From NCBI GenBank assembly GCA_964017065.1, contig OZ024787.1:14312453-14376452 (forward strand): 64,000 nucleotides of DNA, given 5' to 3'. The position numbers and the translations under genes were made by a program. Positions 34,613-48,459 of this stretch are shown here, in pieces. This stretch comes from Haliclona indistincta (lineage: Eukaryota; Porifera; Demospongiae; Haplosclerida; Chalinidae). Within the stretch, counting starts at the first letter, position 1; each line of letters opens with the position of its first letter. The notes under the pieces were generated by a model. It did not search any database. It saw only the letters and a program-made list of their open reading frames with translations, and was not told the DNA's origin.

Positions 34613-37387
34613 ATATTCTCTATTTCAATGCCCGTAGTATCCTTCCGAAGTTTAGTGAACTTTATAGCCTATGCCACATATATAACCCTGATGTAATTAG
34701 TATTGTTGAATCCTGGCTTTCCTCTGAAATTTCAAACGATGAAATTAATATTCCTAATTACTCTATTTTTCGCCTTGACCGCTCTCGTCATGGAGGTGGT
34801 ATTCTTGTCTATGTTAAATCTTCCTTACGTGTTACCCCTATTCAATCCCCCAATACTAATCTTGAATTTCTGTTCCTCTCTATCAAATCACACCATCGCT
34901 CCTTCTCCATAGCTACTTTCTACCGTCCACCCTCTTCTCCTCATGATCTAGATCTCCTTATGAGTTCATTCTCTAAATTAAATCCTTCTCTGCTCCTAAA
35001 TTTAATTTTATTGGGTGACTTTAATGTTAATTTCTCTAATTCTCATTCTTCTCTCTTTTATAAACTTGAGTCTCTCTCCGATCTTTATGACCTAAAACAA
35101 ATCATTAACCAACCCACCCATTACTCTCACTCTGGTACTCCTTCTATCATTGACCTTGTTTTTGTTCCTTCCTCTGTCTCCCCTCTTACCTGCTCTATTC
35201 TCCCTCCTGTGTCATCCTCTGATCACAATTCTATTCTCTTCTCTATACCAATGCTCTCCCCCAAACCCTCATCTTCCGCCCCCCCCTCGTCATGTCTGGC
35301 TCTACAATGAGGCTGACTTTGATCGTGCTAATGAGATCCTTTCATCTATTCCCTGGTCTGAAATTCTCCCACCGTGCCCAGCTGATACCTCCTGGATGAT
35401 CTTCAAAGATCTTTTCCTCCGCACCATGCACATCTGTATCCCTTCCAAAACTTCTTTTCCTTCCACTCTTCCTCCTCACCCCTGGCTCAATAACAAAGCT
35501 CTACGTCTAATCAAACAAAGGAATTCAGCTTTCCGTTCTGCTAAACGCTCTGGTTCTACTTCCCTCCTCTGCCGCTACCGTTCCCTTCGTAATAAAGTTG
35601 TCTCCTATCTTAGAAAACTCAAATCTTGTTTTTTAAGTCTCTCTCTTCTAACCCCAAATCTTTCTGGCCCACAATCAGTAAGCTACGGAAAAAGCGTTCA
35701 ACCATCCCTACTCTAACCTTTAATGACATCTCGGCCTCTACTCCTGCTTCTAAGGCTGATGTTCTCAACTCATACTTCTCTTCCTGTTTTAACACCTCCT
35801 CTCTCTTCTCCATCCACTCCACCTCCTCCTATCTCTACTCCTCCCTCCCTCTTATGTTCTCCCGACAATGTTCTTGATCTCATCCTGAACTCACCCACTA
35901 ACATTGCTCCAGGTCCAGATGGTATTTCTGCCCTTATGCTCAAAAATACTGCTCACTCCATTTCCTTACCCCTTTCTTTAATATTTAACTCTTCTATTTC
36001 TTCCTGTTCTTTTCCCTCTGACTGGAAAAATGCCTTTGTTGTCCCTATTCCTAAATCCTCTTCTCACTCTTCTTCACCTTCTAATTTTCGCCCCATTTCT
36101 TTATTGTCTATTGTTAGCAAACTACTTGAACGTCACATTTTTAACTTTTTATATGATTTTTGTATGTCAAACCACCTTCTCTCTAATTCTCAGTTTGGTT
36201 TCCGTCCCGGTTTTTCAACTGAGTCTGCTCTCATTTCTGTTGTTAACTCATGGTTTTCCTCTCTTGACTCTCATAAATCTGTTTGTGCTGTTTTCTTTGA
36301 CCTCTCTAAGGCCTTTGATTCTGTTCCCCACAAACCCCTTCTTAACTCTCTATCTTCTCTAAACCTCCCCCCTCATCTTTTGCTTTGGTTTCATAGTTAT
36401 TTATGTAACCGTACCCAACAAGTTATTGTTAATGGTTCCTCTTCCTCCAGATCTCCTGCTGTTTCTGGTGTCCCCCAGGGTTCCATCCTTGGCCCTTTAT
36501 TGTTTATTTTGTACATTAATGACTTATCTTTCCTCCCTTTTTCTTCTTCTGTAAATCTCACCCTCTATGCTGATGATATTCTTCTCTCTCACACCATCTC
36601 ATCTCCCTTTTGTATGCACTCTGTCCAATCTAACATTAACTTAATCACTTCCTGGCTCTCCACTCACCTTCTTAATGTTAATGCAAGCAAGACTAAGTAC
36701 ATGATTGTCACCCGCAAACCTTCACCCTTCCTCTCTTCTCTTCCTCCTCTTTTTCTTAATAATAACCGTTTAGAGTGTGTGTCTTCCTACAAATATTTAG
36801 GTGTGCTTCTGTGCTCTAACCTCTCCTGGTCTCCGCACATTAAGTCTGTTTGTTCAAAATCCAGAAAAGTGTTAGGTACGATTTTCCGTCACTTTTATCA
36901 GTTCTCTTCCCCAAAAACTCTTCTCTGTCTATACCAAGCTCTTGTTCTTCCCCACTTATCCTATTGTTCCTCTGTCTGGTCTCCTCCTGTTCCTTCTGGT
37001 GATTCTCGCTCACTTGAAAAAGTTCAATTCTTCGCCCTCAAACTCTGCTCTAAAAATTGGCACTCTAATTATTCCTCTCTTCTAAATTCCACTAACTTAC
37101 CTACCCTCTCCTCTCGCCGCACTCAGGCTAAACTAATTCTTACTTTCAAATTTATTAATGATCTTCACTATTTCCCCCCTTCTATCTTCTCTTTTGTCAA
37201 TCCTTCCTCTAGACTCTCCCGCCACTTTGACCCACTAAACATTTCTGTTCCCTTCTCTCGTTCATCTGCTTCCTTCCACTCATTTGTCCCTTCTGCCTCC
37301 CGCCTCTGGAACTCTCTCCCTCACTCCACCAAAGCTCTTTCTACTCTCTATTACTTTAAAAAACAAATTAAATCTACTATGACATAA
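34560..37387 (+). pseudogene. LINE ORF2: endonuclease and reverse transcriptase (frameshifted)
   Basis: The endonuclease domain begins near 34603 (LNILYFNARSILPKFSELYS, then VESWLS, GGGILVYV, FYRPP, LLGDFN, SSDHN), all expected motifs of the AP-like endonuclease. Frame changes follow near 35285 (a C homopolymer), near 35630 (a T homopolymer) and near 35860. The reverse transcriptase is open to 37387: SDWKNAFVVPIPK, FRPISLLSIVSKLLE, FFDLSKAFDSVPH, GVPQGSILGPLLF and the catalytic YADD, then the C-terminal WNSLP block. Homopolymer lesions could be sequencing errors; otherwise the copy is dead. Confidence 0.9.
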
Positions 37388-37709
37388 CTTTTGTCTCTGT
37401 TTTATTTTTATTTTTTTTGTTTTTTTTGTTTGTTTGTTTGTTTTGTTTTTTTTGTTTTTTTTTGTTTTTTTTTTGTTTTTTTTTCTTTGTTTTTTTTTCT
37501 CTTTTCTTGTTTTTTTTTTTTTTTGTTCTTTGTTGTTAATTTTTATTTTATTTATTTTATTTTTCTCGCACATTACCACTCACTCTTCCTTTATTTAATG
37601 ATACTCTTAATATTAGTCTAGTGCTATTGAGTATCTTTTTGTCGTTAAAAAAAAAAAAAAAAAAAAAATGTTTTCGCCGAGCGCTGCTCGTACGCGATAC
37701 TACAGCTAT

Positions 37710-37930
37710 TAGCCTCGTCCCCAGGCCCCGCCTCCCAAAGCTGAGGAGAGGGCCTGGTACACATTGTATGTGCATGCGTTAATTATGTCCAAATAAGGCA
37801 TGATTTTCACCGAATCTGTTGAATTTGCCGAATCATGCAATTCAATTGATCGTGCCATATTTGGACATAATTAACGCATGCGCGTACAATGTGTATCAGG
37901 CTCTATATCGAGAGCCTGGGGACGAGGCTA
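37710..37930. repeat. Palindromic MITE (TAGCCTCGTCCCCAGGC)
   Basis: Inverted ends TAGCCTCGTCCCCAGGC and complement, with inner inverted words TTAATTATGTCCAAATA and its complement; 221 bp. Partial relatives lie at 26354-26434, about 33397-33435 and 38525-38590, and the hairpin at 5817 shares its ends. TA termini suggest a TA target. Confidence 0.85.
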
Positions 37931-38054
37931 CTACAGCTATGTGGTGCCAGACAGCACAGCCTGCGTTGCTGTAATATCGCGTACAAGCAGCACCAGTCCA
38001 GCTTTTCCAACTCTCTCAAGAACATATTTTACAGCGTCATTGAAGGTATCGGTA

Positions 38055-38390
38055 CAGTGGCGTAACTACGGTAGGGTAGGGGGGCAGTTGCCCCCGCTTT
38101 TGAAGAACCGGAAGCATAATTTTATGCTTCTGGTTAATGCTTCCGCATGAAATTTTATGCTTCCGATCTAGACGTCCTCCCGACCTAGTGAGTGAGTCTA
38201 GTGCACACTCAGCAGTACAGCATACGTTGCGCGCTATCTTTGTTATGGGCTTTTAGCGAATCAAAGTGTCGAAATGACGTCACCTCATGAATATTAATTA
38301 GATTTTGCGTTTGGCGGCTCGCGCTTCGCGCGCATATTCGACTTTCCTATGGCTTACCCCTCCGCTTCGCCAATCCTAGTTACGTCCCTG
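38055..38390. repeat. MITE-like element (CAGTGGCGTAACTAC)
   Basis: CAGTGGCGTAACTACGG at 38055 and the imperfect complement CTAGTTACGTCCCTG ending at 38390. Short inverted AAGCATAAAATT words occur inside. Non-coding. Confidence 0.65.
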
Positions 38391-38589
38391 CGGTAGCAGT
38401 AACAGTAGCGCTAGTCATTGTTGATGTAAATTGGAACGGACGTATATCTAAACGTGTGCGAACAAATTCACGGAACGTACACGGTGTTTTACTAATTACA
38501 CCAGTTTTGGTGTAATTTTGGAGCATGCGCAGACAGTCTGTACCAGGCCATCTCTCAGCTTTGGGGGAGTGGCCTGGAGGCGAGGCTAG

Positions 38590-39649
38590 TTTCTAGTGCG
38601 AGACCACGCCTTGAAATTTCGGGCGGAATTCCGAAATTCCGGGTTTTACCGTCAGCCCTACTCAGCACTAGCTGACTGCATGCACTCGATCTTTACTCGC
38701 TTCTGCTAGCCGGCTTAAATAGATATCAGGTGCACCGAGCAGTGTTGTTTCTGTGGTCTTGTCTCACTCGCCACGGCGCTAGATGAACAAACAGTTTTTC
38801 TTCTTGAACTGAACAAGTGACCACGTGAACTCAGGTTTATCCCCTTAGACTTAGTTTCTGTTGTTGCTAAAAGTCTCTTTGGCATCGAAAAAAACCGTCT
38901 AAGACGCCTCAGAAGGTTTGAATCGTTTGAAACGCCCGTGCGGCGAATAATAAATATACTAGGAGTTACGAATACGCATGAATGCCTCGCGCTGAGTTTA
39001 TTAAGTAGTTATAATTGACCAGCTGGAGGGCTCGACAGCAGACGGCCAGCAGGTACAGATACAGCAAGCTAGCTTCCTGTTTTCGGCCTAGTGGACTCGT
39101 GTCAGACGACCTCAGTAAGAGTCAATGCCTGTTCCGTGTATTGTCAGTAGCACTGCTGATGGCGTGCCTTGCTTCTTTTCAGTGTGGCGTTAGACTCAGA
39201 CCGCTGCTCTCTATTCAAGTTCTCTTAGCTTCCTGAGTCGAGCTAGCCACTTGGCTCTGTCAGGAGTAGACTGTGGGATCTGATCCGCCATGGTCTCAAC
39301 CCATCGTCAAGTTCTTATCTCATACCGGGTCCCGTGACCCCGCAGTATAATACGTAGTATGAGCCCTCGCCGTAACCCTGATTAGCATTCCTAAGCGTGA
39401 CATCTAAATATACATTGCAAACATATCAACATTACTGAGAAAACGCACGACGCTCCAGTCCCCCGCACACCGTCGCGATTATTTGCCTCGCGCTAAGGCG
39501 CTCGGCAATGAGCGTGCCGTAATTTTGCCTCCTGATGAGACGCCATGTTTTTTTGTCGTACCAACATATTTTCTTGACAGGCTTAATGAACTCATTGCAA
39601 GCGCTTATCCATCAGCATGAACACCAAATGATTATAATACCGTGAGATT
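38590..39649. other. Intergenic, no gene seen
   Basis: About 1 kb of mixed-composition sequence without recognisable repeats, splice-supported ORFs or RNA genes. The 73-codon frame at 39015 has no supporting motif. Confidence 0.5.
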
Positions 39650-40357
39650 TTAAGGTGGCGGGTACGGTCATTAAAGCGTGAAATTATTCATAGCCGTGGT
39701 TACCACAACTATGCACAAGCTGTTCGCCCGCGTCAAGCCCGCGTAAACCGCGCAAAGTATGAACTAAAGGCGCGAAGATCTGCATGTTCCAGTCGCTCGC
39801 TACTTCAATGCAGTAAGCTGACGATAATTCCGAGCTTTCGGTACATCAGTAGTCAGTCCGTCAGAGAGTCCGAGATAGAACCGGAGAGAGAACACTAGTT
39901 CCGACTTCGTGTAGTTCTATTACAAGCACACATTCTATGACGTAATTATTGATCTTGAGCGCGCCAAATGTTCGCGTACGACTTTATCTTTTACGTCTCA
40001 TATTCTGAGAAAGCTGCTGTTTGACTTCACAATCACGTTGCATGTTCATCTCAACAATATCTAAGATCCTGAGTATCCGTTTTGCAAAATTCAATACCGT
40101 TTTTGATCGCCGAGCTGTTTTGTGGCTTTTATTATCGTGACATTTCCATTACTCAGCGATCAAAACGAGACGTAAAAAATAAAGTTGTAATTAACCATTA
40201 ATAACTAGGTCAATAATCATTAATGAGTAATAAAAATTATTATAAACTGTAATCTACAAGTACAAGATTTATTATATAAACTCTGAAAATTACATAGTTT
40301 TATAATTAGAAAGACACGATCCTTTGAAAATCATTAAAATAGGCGTACCCGCCACCG
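39650..40357. repeat. GGTGGCGGGT-type element, copy 1
   Basis: TTAAGGTGGCGGGTACG at 39650 and complement CGTACCCGCCACC ending about 40357. It shares ends with the elements at 52020 and 60541 but has a different interior. Confidence 0.65.
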
Positions 40358-40796
40358 AGAAGACTGGAAATACGCGATTAACTCGTTTTTCAATCTGGTG
40401 TATCCGCCATCTTGTTGTCGTATTTTGCGTCACCGCAGGGAGTTGCATACTGTTCTCGACGCTTTCAAGGGTCTTACTTTGTTTGTGCAGCATAAACTAG
40501 ACACCAACAATGCGTTTGTAGAGTTATCTGTCGATACGCTCGAAGAATTTAACTACCACTTTGGAGCATGTTGATCACGTGCGCAGAAACGTATGCCACG
40601 CATACAATTAATGGGGGGGATGAAGCACACGTACAGTAAGTAGCTTCCAAAATAATATGTAAGTTCTAAACTCATTGCTGTGAATTTAATTATACTCCAT
40701 TCTCAGGAACGGTTGACAGTCGCACGCTCCTTGGTACCAATGACTACCGGTTTAGCTTATTAATACTCATGAAAACATTAATATTCATGAAATTCA

Positions 40797-43214
40797 TCAC
40801 CATGTGTACATAATCAATCCGTCTTTGTGACTAATAAACACACTTCCAGTGCGATCAACTGTCACGTCTTGTGGAACACTGAAGCTAGATCCATCACTGT
40901 GTCCCACATAACCGAGCAACTGTCCTCTGATGCTGTAGAGAGATACGGTGTCTTTCAAAATGTCCGTCACGTAAAGTACATCGTTGTCATCGATACATAG
41001 TCCGGTAGGTGTACTAGCACTGTCATTACCAAACGCAGCTAAGAACTGTCCTTCAGGTGTGAACTTTTGAATGCGTGAGTTTCGACTGTCTGCAACGTAC
41101 ACGGATCCTTTTGAGTCAATTGCTATCCCAAATGGCGTGTTAAACTCACTCGGTTGATGTCCCTCCTTCCCGAAGCTGTGTGAGTATGTGAGGTCAGGAT
41201 TGAGCACTTGGACACGACTATTGGCACAGTCGGTAATGAATATCTTTCCATCGGAATGCACAGCTATGCACAATGGGTGTTGGAATTGCAGACAGTCTGT
41301 TCCTACCGATCCCACAGCTGATATTAGGGTCCCATCACTTCTCAGCAGCAATATTCGATGATTGAACTGGTCAGCAACTATGATTTGTCCATTACTAGTC
41401 ACAGCTACTCCAAATGGCAGTGAGAAACGGGGCCGTTTTAGCCCATATCTTCTCAAGACAGCTCCAGTTGTGGGATCGAGAATAGAAACACAGTTGTTCT
41501 TATTTTCTGCTACAATGATATTGCCTTTTTGTGAGATAGCTACTCCACCTGGACATGATATACTGAAGGTTTTCCCAACCTGTCTCGAAGGCACTGTGAT
41601 AGAGTTGAAAGGGCTAGTGTTGATAGCTGTTCCATTGATCTGTACAGCCATGTTGTGTAGACCAGGAGACGAAGGGCAGTAAGTAAGCTCAAGCTTGTTC
41701 TCCTCAACTTGCTGTAAGTCACACTTGATGGCTACTGTTGGTTCTGCAAATGGAGACAGCTGGCATGAGAGAGAACTAGATGGAACAGGATAATCCAGTA
41801 TAGCATCACGAGCGGTGAAGCTGAGCTTGTTCTTGACGCTAGCATCAAAATCACTAAATTGAATCACAGACCCGATCGTGGTAGAGGAGAGAGTTTCAAC
41901 ACTTGGTGCAAATCTAAACTTTATCTCTTTCATTGGCTGAATATGCCGAGTGTCTTCAGCAAGCAAGCAGAGAGAATCCATGCGCTCAACCATTTGCTTC
42001 GCGATCGATCCTCATCAGTACAATCTCCTGCTGGCTCCCGATCCTAACCTCCTCTTTAGTGAACTCTTCGCAGCTCTTCAACTGAGAATACAGACTGCTC
42101 ACTTCATATTTCTGACTGCAAATCTCCTCCAAATAGCCACAAATAATTGAATCAACATCGGTGTTTAATTTTTTCTCAGATTCTTCAAGAATCTGCAAAA
42201 ATTCAATCATTCTTATGTGGAACAGAGTCTTATTTGCATGCTAGATTATGAATATTATTATGAAACAATGGGAAGGCTTAGAGTACAATGGAATTTAAGT
42301 TTAGGGTTTTATGTTATACAATCAATAACATAGTGTTGCCAAGTGCCAACCTGTATTAGTTGCTGAGCTCTGCTGTGTATTTCTCTCTTCATAGCTTTTC
42401 CTTGCTCAAGTACTTCTTTTTCCTGAGACTCGAGATTCTTCACGACCCTTGAGAGAGATGCTAGTTTCTCTATAACCGATACAAGACTGTTTATGATGAC
42501 TTTCTGCTGCTTTTTGAATGCATCAGTGATCGGTTCGTACTCATGGCTGCGGTGCAGGTCGCTAGCTGTGCAGAGGTGACAGATGAGCTGATCACACGTG
42601 CTACAGTGCACCTCTAGCGGCTTGTCATGCTGGCTGCAGTGCTGTAATGGAGACTGCTTCAGAGGGACTAGGGACATTGCTGACTCTATCACATCTTGCA
42701 TGCTCACGAAGCAGTGGTTACTGAATTCAGCCCATCCATTGTGCCTGTCAACACACGTGTGACAGAGGAACTTAGAGCATTGTTTGCAGTATCCAGTGGC
42801 TGGCTGTTTCTGGCAGTTCTCACAGTTAGTTTGCTGTTGAGGATCTGACACCTTCTGCAGTAAATCATGTATTTCAATAAAGCTGTTTATAAGGAAGGCA
42901 GGTTGGAGCCCAGCCACGCCATTATGAGGTAGCTGAACGGATTGGCGACACACAGGACAAGAGATCAGCTGACCAGCTTGCTGTTGTACAAGAGGGAGGC
43001 TAGCGAGACAATCGTGACAGAAAGAGTGGAGACAGGGCAGTGTCCTGGGCTGAGTGTAGCGATCCAAACACACCGGACAGGTCAGTTGCTGCTCTAGTTT
43101 CTTCACAGCTGTACCGGAGGAAGAGAGGGAGGAAGCCATTGGAGAAGGCGGCTCGGGAGAAAGGGAGGGGAGAAGGGGAGTAGCTATGACGTCAGCTCTT
43201 GTACATGCAAACAT
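40797..43214 (-). pseudogene. TRIM-NHL protein, copy B (frameshifted)
   Basis: Exon 1 (43214-42351, 288 codons) has the intact RING, two B-boxes and coiled coil, two codons shorter than copy A (QQQAGQ in place of QQHEAGHQ). Exon 2 (42192-40797) starts ILEESEKKLNTDVDSIICGY and is intact where copy A is broken. However, 10 extra bases rich in GATCGATCGCG at about 42000-42011 shift frame after EIVLMR, with a stop six codons on. The rest (398 codons, filamin domain and NHL repeats) is open. Removing the 10 bases, or adding 2 in copy A, gives the same 1386-nt exon in both, which supports the alignment. Whether B is dead, uses the downstream ATG at 41993 for a RING-less filamin-NHL protein, or contains an assembly error is open. 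Confidence 0.8.
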
Positions 43215-43272
43215 GGAGTCGCTCAGCAGATGACAGTGATCTACCTGGCTCCTCTCTACGTTAGCTGCAGCT
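43215..43272. promoter_or_regulatory. Compact bidirectional promoter TRIM-B / FDXR-B
   Basis: 58 bp between the divergent ATGs of TRIM-B and FDXR-B, conserved in arrangement with block A. On the plus strand a short upstream ATG frame (43212) ends within the interval. Confidence 0.55.
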
Positions 43273-45488
43273 ATGATGTGCTATCGGCTATGTGCTAGGT
43301 CGATGTGCAGTCGGTCTGTTCGTAAAACACGGCCCACATCGCCATCACCATATTCCACTTCACCACGTGGTTCACCGACATCAGTCAACGTAGCCATTGT
43401 TGGCAGTGGTCCTGCAGGTTTCTACACCGCTCAGCAGCTGCTGAAAGTCAGTCTATCACAGTTAGAGCAATGGGAAATAGTCTACTGTAAACACTAAACA
43501 TTTAATAATCATTTCATGATTTTTAGCGAAACAGTTCCGTGACAGTGGACATTTTGGAGCAGTTGCCCGTTCCATTTGGATTGGTTCGTTTCGGTGTAGC
43601 CCCTGATCATCCTGAAGTGAAGGTACTGCAGTAGAGAGTCTTGATTTGAATCCAGTAGGACCAGTACTCTCTCCCTCTCCCCTCTCTCTCTCTCGCTCCC
43701 TCCCTCTCCCCCCTCTCTCTCTCTCTCCCTCCCCCTCTCTTTCTCCCTCCCTCCCCCTTCCCTCCCTTCCTCGCTCCATCAGAACGTCATCAATCAGTTC
43801 ACTCTGCTAGCTCAGACCAGTCGATGTCGGTTCATTGGCAATATTGAGGTCGGTAGACACATCTCGATATCTCAACTCAGGCAATACTATGATGCTGTCG
43901 TCATGGTGAGTACATGAATAGCATTATGGTATTGTGTGTATGAGCAACTGAACTTCCACATGATGTGCTCAAATTCAGATAGGGTTGCAGAATAGAATGT
44001 TTTCTAATTTCTTGGGAAATAGTTGTAATGCGCCATAATTTATTAATAATTATTATAGGTCAGATGGAAGCAAAAATTCTTTTCTCACGGCTAATTTTTT
44101 TTCGCTAAAATTGCTTTCCCTAGCATGAAATGTTTAGATTAACGTAATATTAATTTTGGTAGAAGTCACGAAATTCACGAAATTTTAATTCTTCAAAAAT
44201 TGTGCCTTGTACGCTAATAAGTGTTATCAGTTTATAACTTACCACGCCTCTCTTGTCCCTGTCCAGGCATATGGAGCTGATGATGATCGTGTGTTAGGGA
44301 TACCAGGAGAGGTAGAGAGGACTAGTGCTAGCTAGATCAGAGAGTGTGTATCTATGTACAGGAGCTAACTGGTGTGCTGTCTGCTAGAGATTTCGTAGGA
44401 TGGTACAACGGCTATCCTGGACTGGAGACAGTGAGTGAACTGAGGAATCCTGTAGTTTATAACATGTCTATGCTCTAATTATGCACAATAAATACTACAT
44501 CCTAGACCTACAGAGACACGCTCCCCTCCCTTCCTCACTCCCTTCTTCACTCCCTTCCTCCCTCTCCACTTAATCTTTCCCTCCTTTAATCACTCACTCT
44601 CTCCCTCCTTCACTCTCTCCCTTCCTCCTTCACTCACTCCCTCTGGATCCTTCTCCACTCACTCACTCTCTCACTCCTCTCCCTCCCTCCCTCTCCACTC
44701 ACTCTCTCCTTCTCCCTCCCTCCCTCTCACCCAGTTCTCTCCTGACCTATCTGGTGATACAGCTCTCATTATTGGTCATGGTAATGTAGCAATTGACGTA
44801 GCACGAATACTCCTCTCACCTATTGATTTACTGAAGGTACATACATTATGATTATTGGAGTATACATACTTCATTCCTCATGCAGCAAACAGATATATGT
44901 GCTCATGCTCTAGATGCATTAGAGCAGAGTAGAGTCAAGAAGGTTGTAATGGTGGGCAGGCGAGGCCCTCTCCAGGCTAGCTTTACCATCAAGGAGCTGA
45001 GGGAGATGACCAGACTACCACACACCACTGCTGTACTACACGAGCGGGACTTTGAACAATGTCAGCAAATACTCTCAGGTATAGACATACACACACACAA
45101 AGGACAAAAGGACAAAGTTTACCCGCCACCCTCCTCAAGAGGAGTTCTACACCACGAATGTGGAAGTGATTCCACACCATGAATGTGCAGGTGGTGATGC
45201 GGACCCAGCAGTAAGGATGGAAACATACGTGCTAGGATTCCTGTGCACTAAGCAGGTTCTAGGGCCGGTGCTAGCATGATGGTATCTCCTGAAGCCTGGC
45301 CAGGCATCTTGCAGGAGCATCCAGCTGTGATCACAACAGGAGGCGTGAACATGTGCCCACATGGACCTCCTATTGTACATGACCACAGCCAGTGAACTTT
45401 GCCTCCCCAGTACAAGACCAGGTACCCGTTTTACAGATGGGTCAGCTGGTGGGCTGGAGTACATGTGATGGTTTTTTTTTTCCTCCTG

Positions 45489-45544
<56 letters not shown>

Positions 45545-47844
45545 CAGTCACGCATACACACACACGCTCACACACACACATGCTCACACACACACACAAA
45601 AAAAAGAAAAAAAAAAGAAAAATGCCTAGCACCTGTGCACCAAGCAGGTACTGTGTGCCGGTGCTGTGCAATCTCCTGGAGCCGGGCAAGGAACTCGCAG
45701 GAGCACCAACAGTGCCTCTCACTGCAGGTGTGGGCACCCGAAGTCCCACCAACGCCTTTAGTGATCAATGAGACACAGCCAGTGTACTTTGCTCCCCAGT
45801 GCAAGACCAGGTACCCGTTTTACAGATGGGTGGGCTGGTGGGCTGGAGTACTTGTGATGTTTTTTTGTTGTTTTTCTTCCTCCTGCTCTGGGATTCCAAC
45901 CGGTGTCCTCCAGTGTCCTCTGGGTCATAAACCCAAGACTCTACCAGTTGAACCACCAGGGCACCCACACCCACACACACGCATATGCTCACACACACAC
46001 ACACACTCACACACACACACACACATATGATCACACACACACACACACATATATGCTCACACACACACACACACACACATATGCTCACACACACACACAC
46101 ACACACACCCACGCTTGTATTGCACTTCACTTGTTCTTGTACTTGCACAGAACTGCCGCGACCAAGAAGACGGCTCACTGAGCTTATGATTAGAACAGCA
46201 AAGTAAGAAGAAGCTATTTACCAGCTAGCTCACTGTAGAAGAGGAGTGTCCAAGATCTGTTTTTGTGATGTTTTATAGATGGATTATTGTACGTTAAACT
46301 ACAGAGTCAATATATAGTTTGAGCCAAAAGCCAAAGCACACATGTGAACACTTTACAGGATTTGGTGTTTGTGTATTATATCTTATAATTCCTATGTAGG
46401 GAGAAGAGGTCGTCACCTGATGATGGAGAGGGGAAAGTGTGGGAGGTCAAGTTCCTACGCAGTCCAGTAGAGATACTAGGTGATGATGGGGGAGTGGGCG
46501 GAGTCAGACTAGAGATCAATAAACTCGAGGTACTAATTTTGACATGAGAAAATTTAATGAATCAAAATTAACTCCATCAGAGCTTGGTTTTAATACGTGA
46601 ACTAGGCACTAGGCTCCAAAATTAAATGCTAAATCCTGTCATCATCAAAATGACCTAGCTGCTATGCAGTAGTAAACAATAGTTCTCTCTGTAATGTAGA
46701 ATCATAAATTTATTCAGGTGTAAAATTTATTTCTCAGTATTAACGATTAGTTCGCTTGCCCATAAAACCACAAATGTATCTTCCCTATGTAATTTTCTGT
46801 CAGTTATGGCACCTCTCTTAATGAACACTTCAACTTGCACAATTTGTCTGATTTGTTGTTACAGTTATCTTTCACTGAACATGTTATGTACACAAGAATT
46901 GTCTCATTAGTGACATGTGTCAAATACTCTTAGCTGTCTCATGCTCTAGGGTTATATGGATAGAGCCGTAGCTGAAGGTACTGGGCAGTATGAGCAGGTA
47001 GACTGCTCGCTAGTGCTGAGGAGCATCGGGTACAGGAGCCGTCAGATTGATCCTGGACTGCCGTTTGATGACAATAGAGGTGTGGTCGTGAATAATGGCG
47101 GCCGAGTGCTGGACAGCAATGGAGAACATATCCCAGGTGACTGAGAGAGAGAGGGACACTGCTCAGATAACAAAGAGAGTACTGTACATGTATAGTTGGT
47201 AATTTTGGTGGGACAAAAAATTAAAACATGTAATTTGGGTCATTCACCAAAAAATTTTGATCCTCAAATATTTTGGTATTAGCTAGGAGCAGTAACACTA
47301 GTAACATGATGGTTGGTTACATGTCTGTTGGTCTGTTACAGTGTTCAGTTCTTGTGTGACTGAGGAGCCCAACATGAGTGAAATATTGTACGATACGTAA
47401 TGAAAATCACTCACTGTAATTAATTTTTTCTTATATACATCATCGTATACTAGCACCACGCGCTCATTTAAATTCTAAAATCACTGAACTTTCACACTCA
47501 GGAGGTTTTAGACGTAAACAACTGTGTAACGTACTCATTGTGTTGTTCAATACTCGAAGTGTTGATCCAGTTGCACAGTGAGCCTGCTGTGTAGTGTAGA
47601 CACACTTAGTTTATACTGAAAACGGTGTTGCTTTGTTGTAAACACACACAGCAAGTGCTTACAATCTAAACACCTGTTATGGTATCAGTAAATGAAGCTA
47701 ATACCATGTAGTAAACTGACTATGTTGTCTCTATGCATCCTCCGCCTCCTCATACAATTCATCCTCCTCATCAGATTGCTCGCTATCCTTGAGGAATCTG
47801 TAATTATGCACTGCTATGATAGCTGAGTGGATAATGATGTGTAA

Positions 47845-47897
<53 letters not shown>

Positions 47898-47924
47898 CCT
47901 CTCTCTCTCTCTCCCTCACTCACT

Positions 47925-47981
<57 letters not shown>

Positions 47982-48370
47982 CAGGTCTGTACTGCAGTGG
48001 TTGGGTAAAGCGAGGTCCAGTTGGTGTCATACTGACCACTATGAACGATGCATTTGAAACAGCTGACAACATAGCTTCAGACATTGACACAGGTATATAG
48101 CACACTATAGCTGTGTGTCTACCGCTGCCTCAGTATACTCTCTCTGCTGTAGGTGATATTCCAAGTTCACCGAAAGACCGCAATGGCTTTCTAGATTACC
48201 AGAAATCTTCAGGTATCATTTAGTGATTTTGACAACAGTTAAACTGAGCTTTAGTGAACACAACAGAATACCGCTAGATTAACCGCCAAAATACCGCTAT
48301 TATTTCCCAAGATATTTATCCTGCTCTGTTAGCTAATGCTATCTCTCCCTCTGTCCCTCCTTCACTCCCT

Positions 48371-48459
<89 letters not shown>

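Larger units (their letters stand above)
33650..37668 (+). mobile_element. Near full-length LINE (Jockey/CR1/L2-type)
   Basis: One continuous non-LTR retrotransposon: zinc-finger ORF1, apurinic-like endonuclease, reverse transcriptase, 3' UTR and poly-A tail (GTCGTT then A-run to about 37668). The 5' end is estimated at about 33650, after a MITE-like CCTGGTACAGACTGTCTACG stretch. The plus strand is strikingly pyrimidine-rich throughout. The 3' UTR is a T/G-poor-complexity stretch (37395-37560). Three frameshifts in ORF2 make this copy inactive. Confidence 0.9.

Noticed and set aside
45147..45752. 201-codon minus-strand frame
   Set aside because: Runs through SINE bodies and a (CA)n run in an FDXR-B intron.
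45886..45966. A tRNA gene
   Set aside because: A and B boxes are recognisable, but the acceptor arms do not pair well and it continues into a repeated body, so it is a SINE head.
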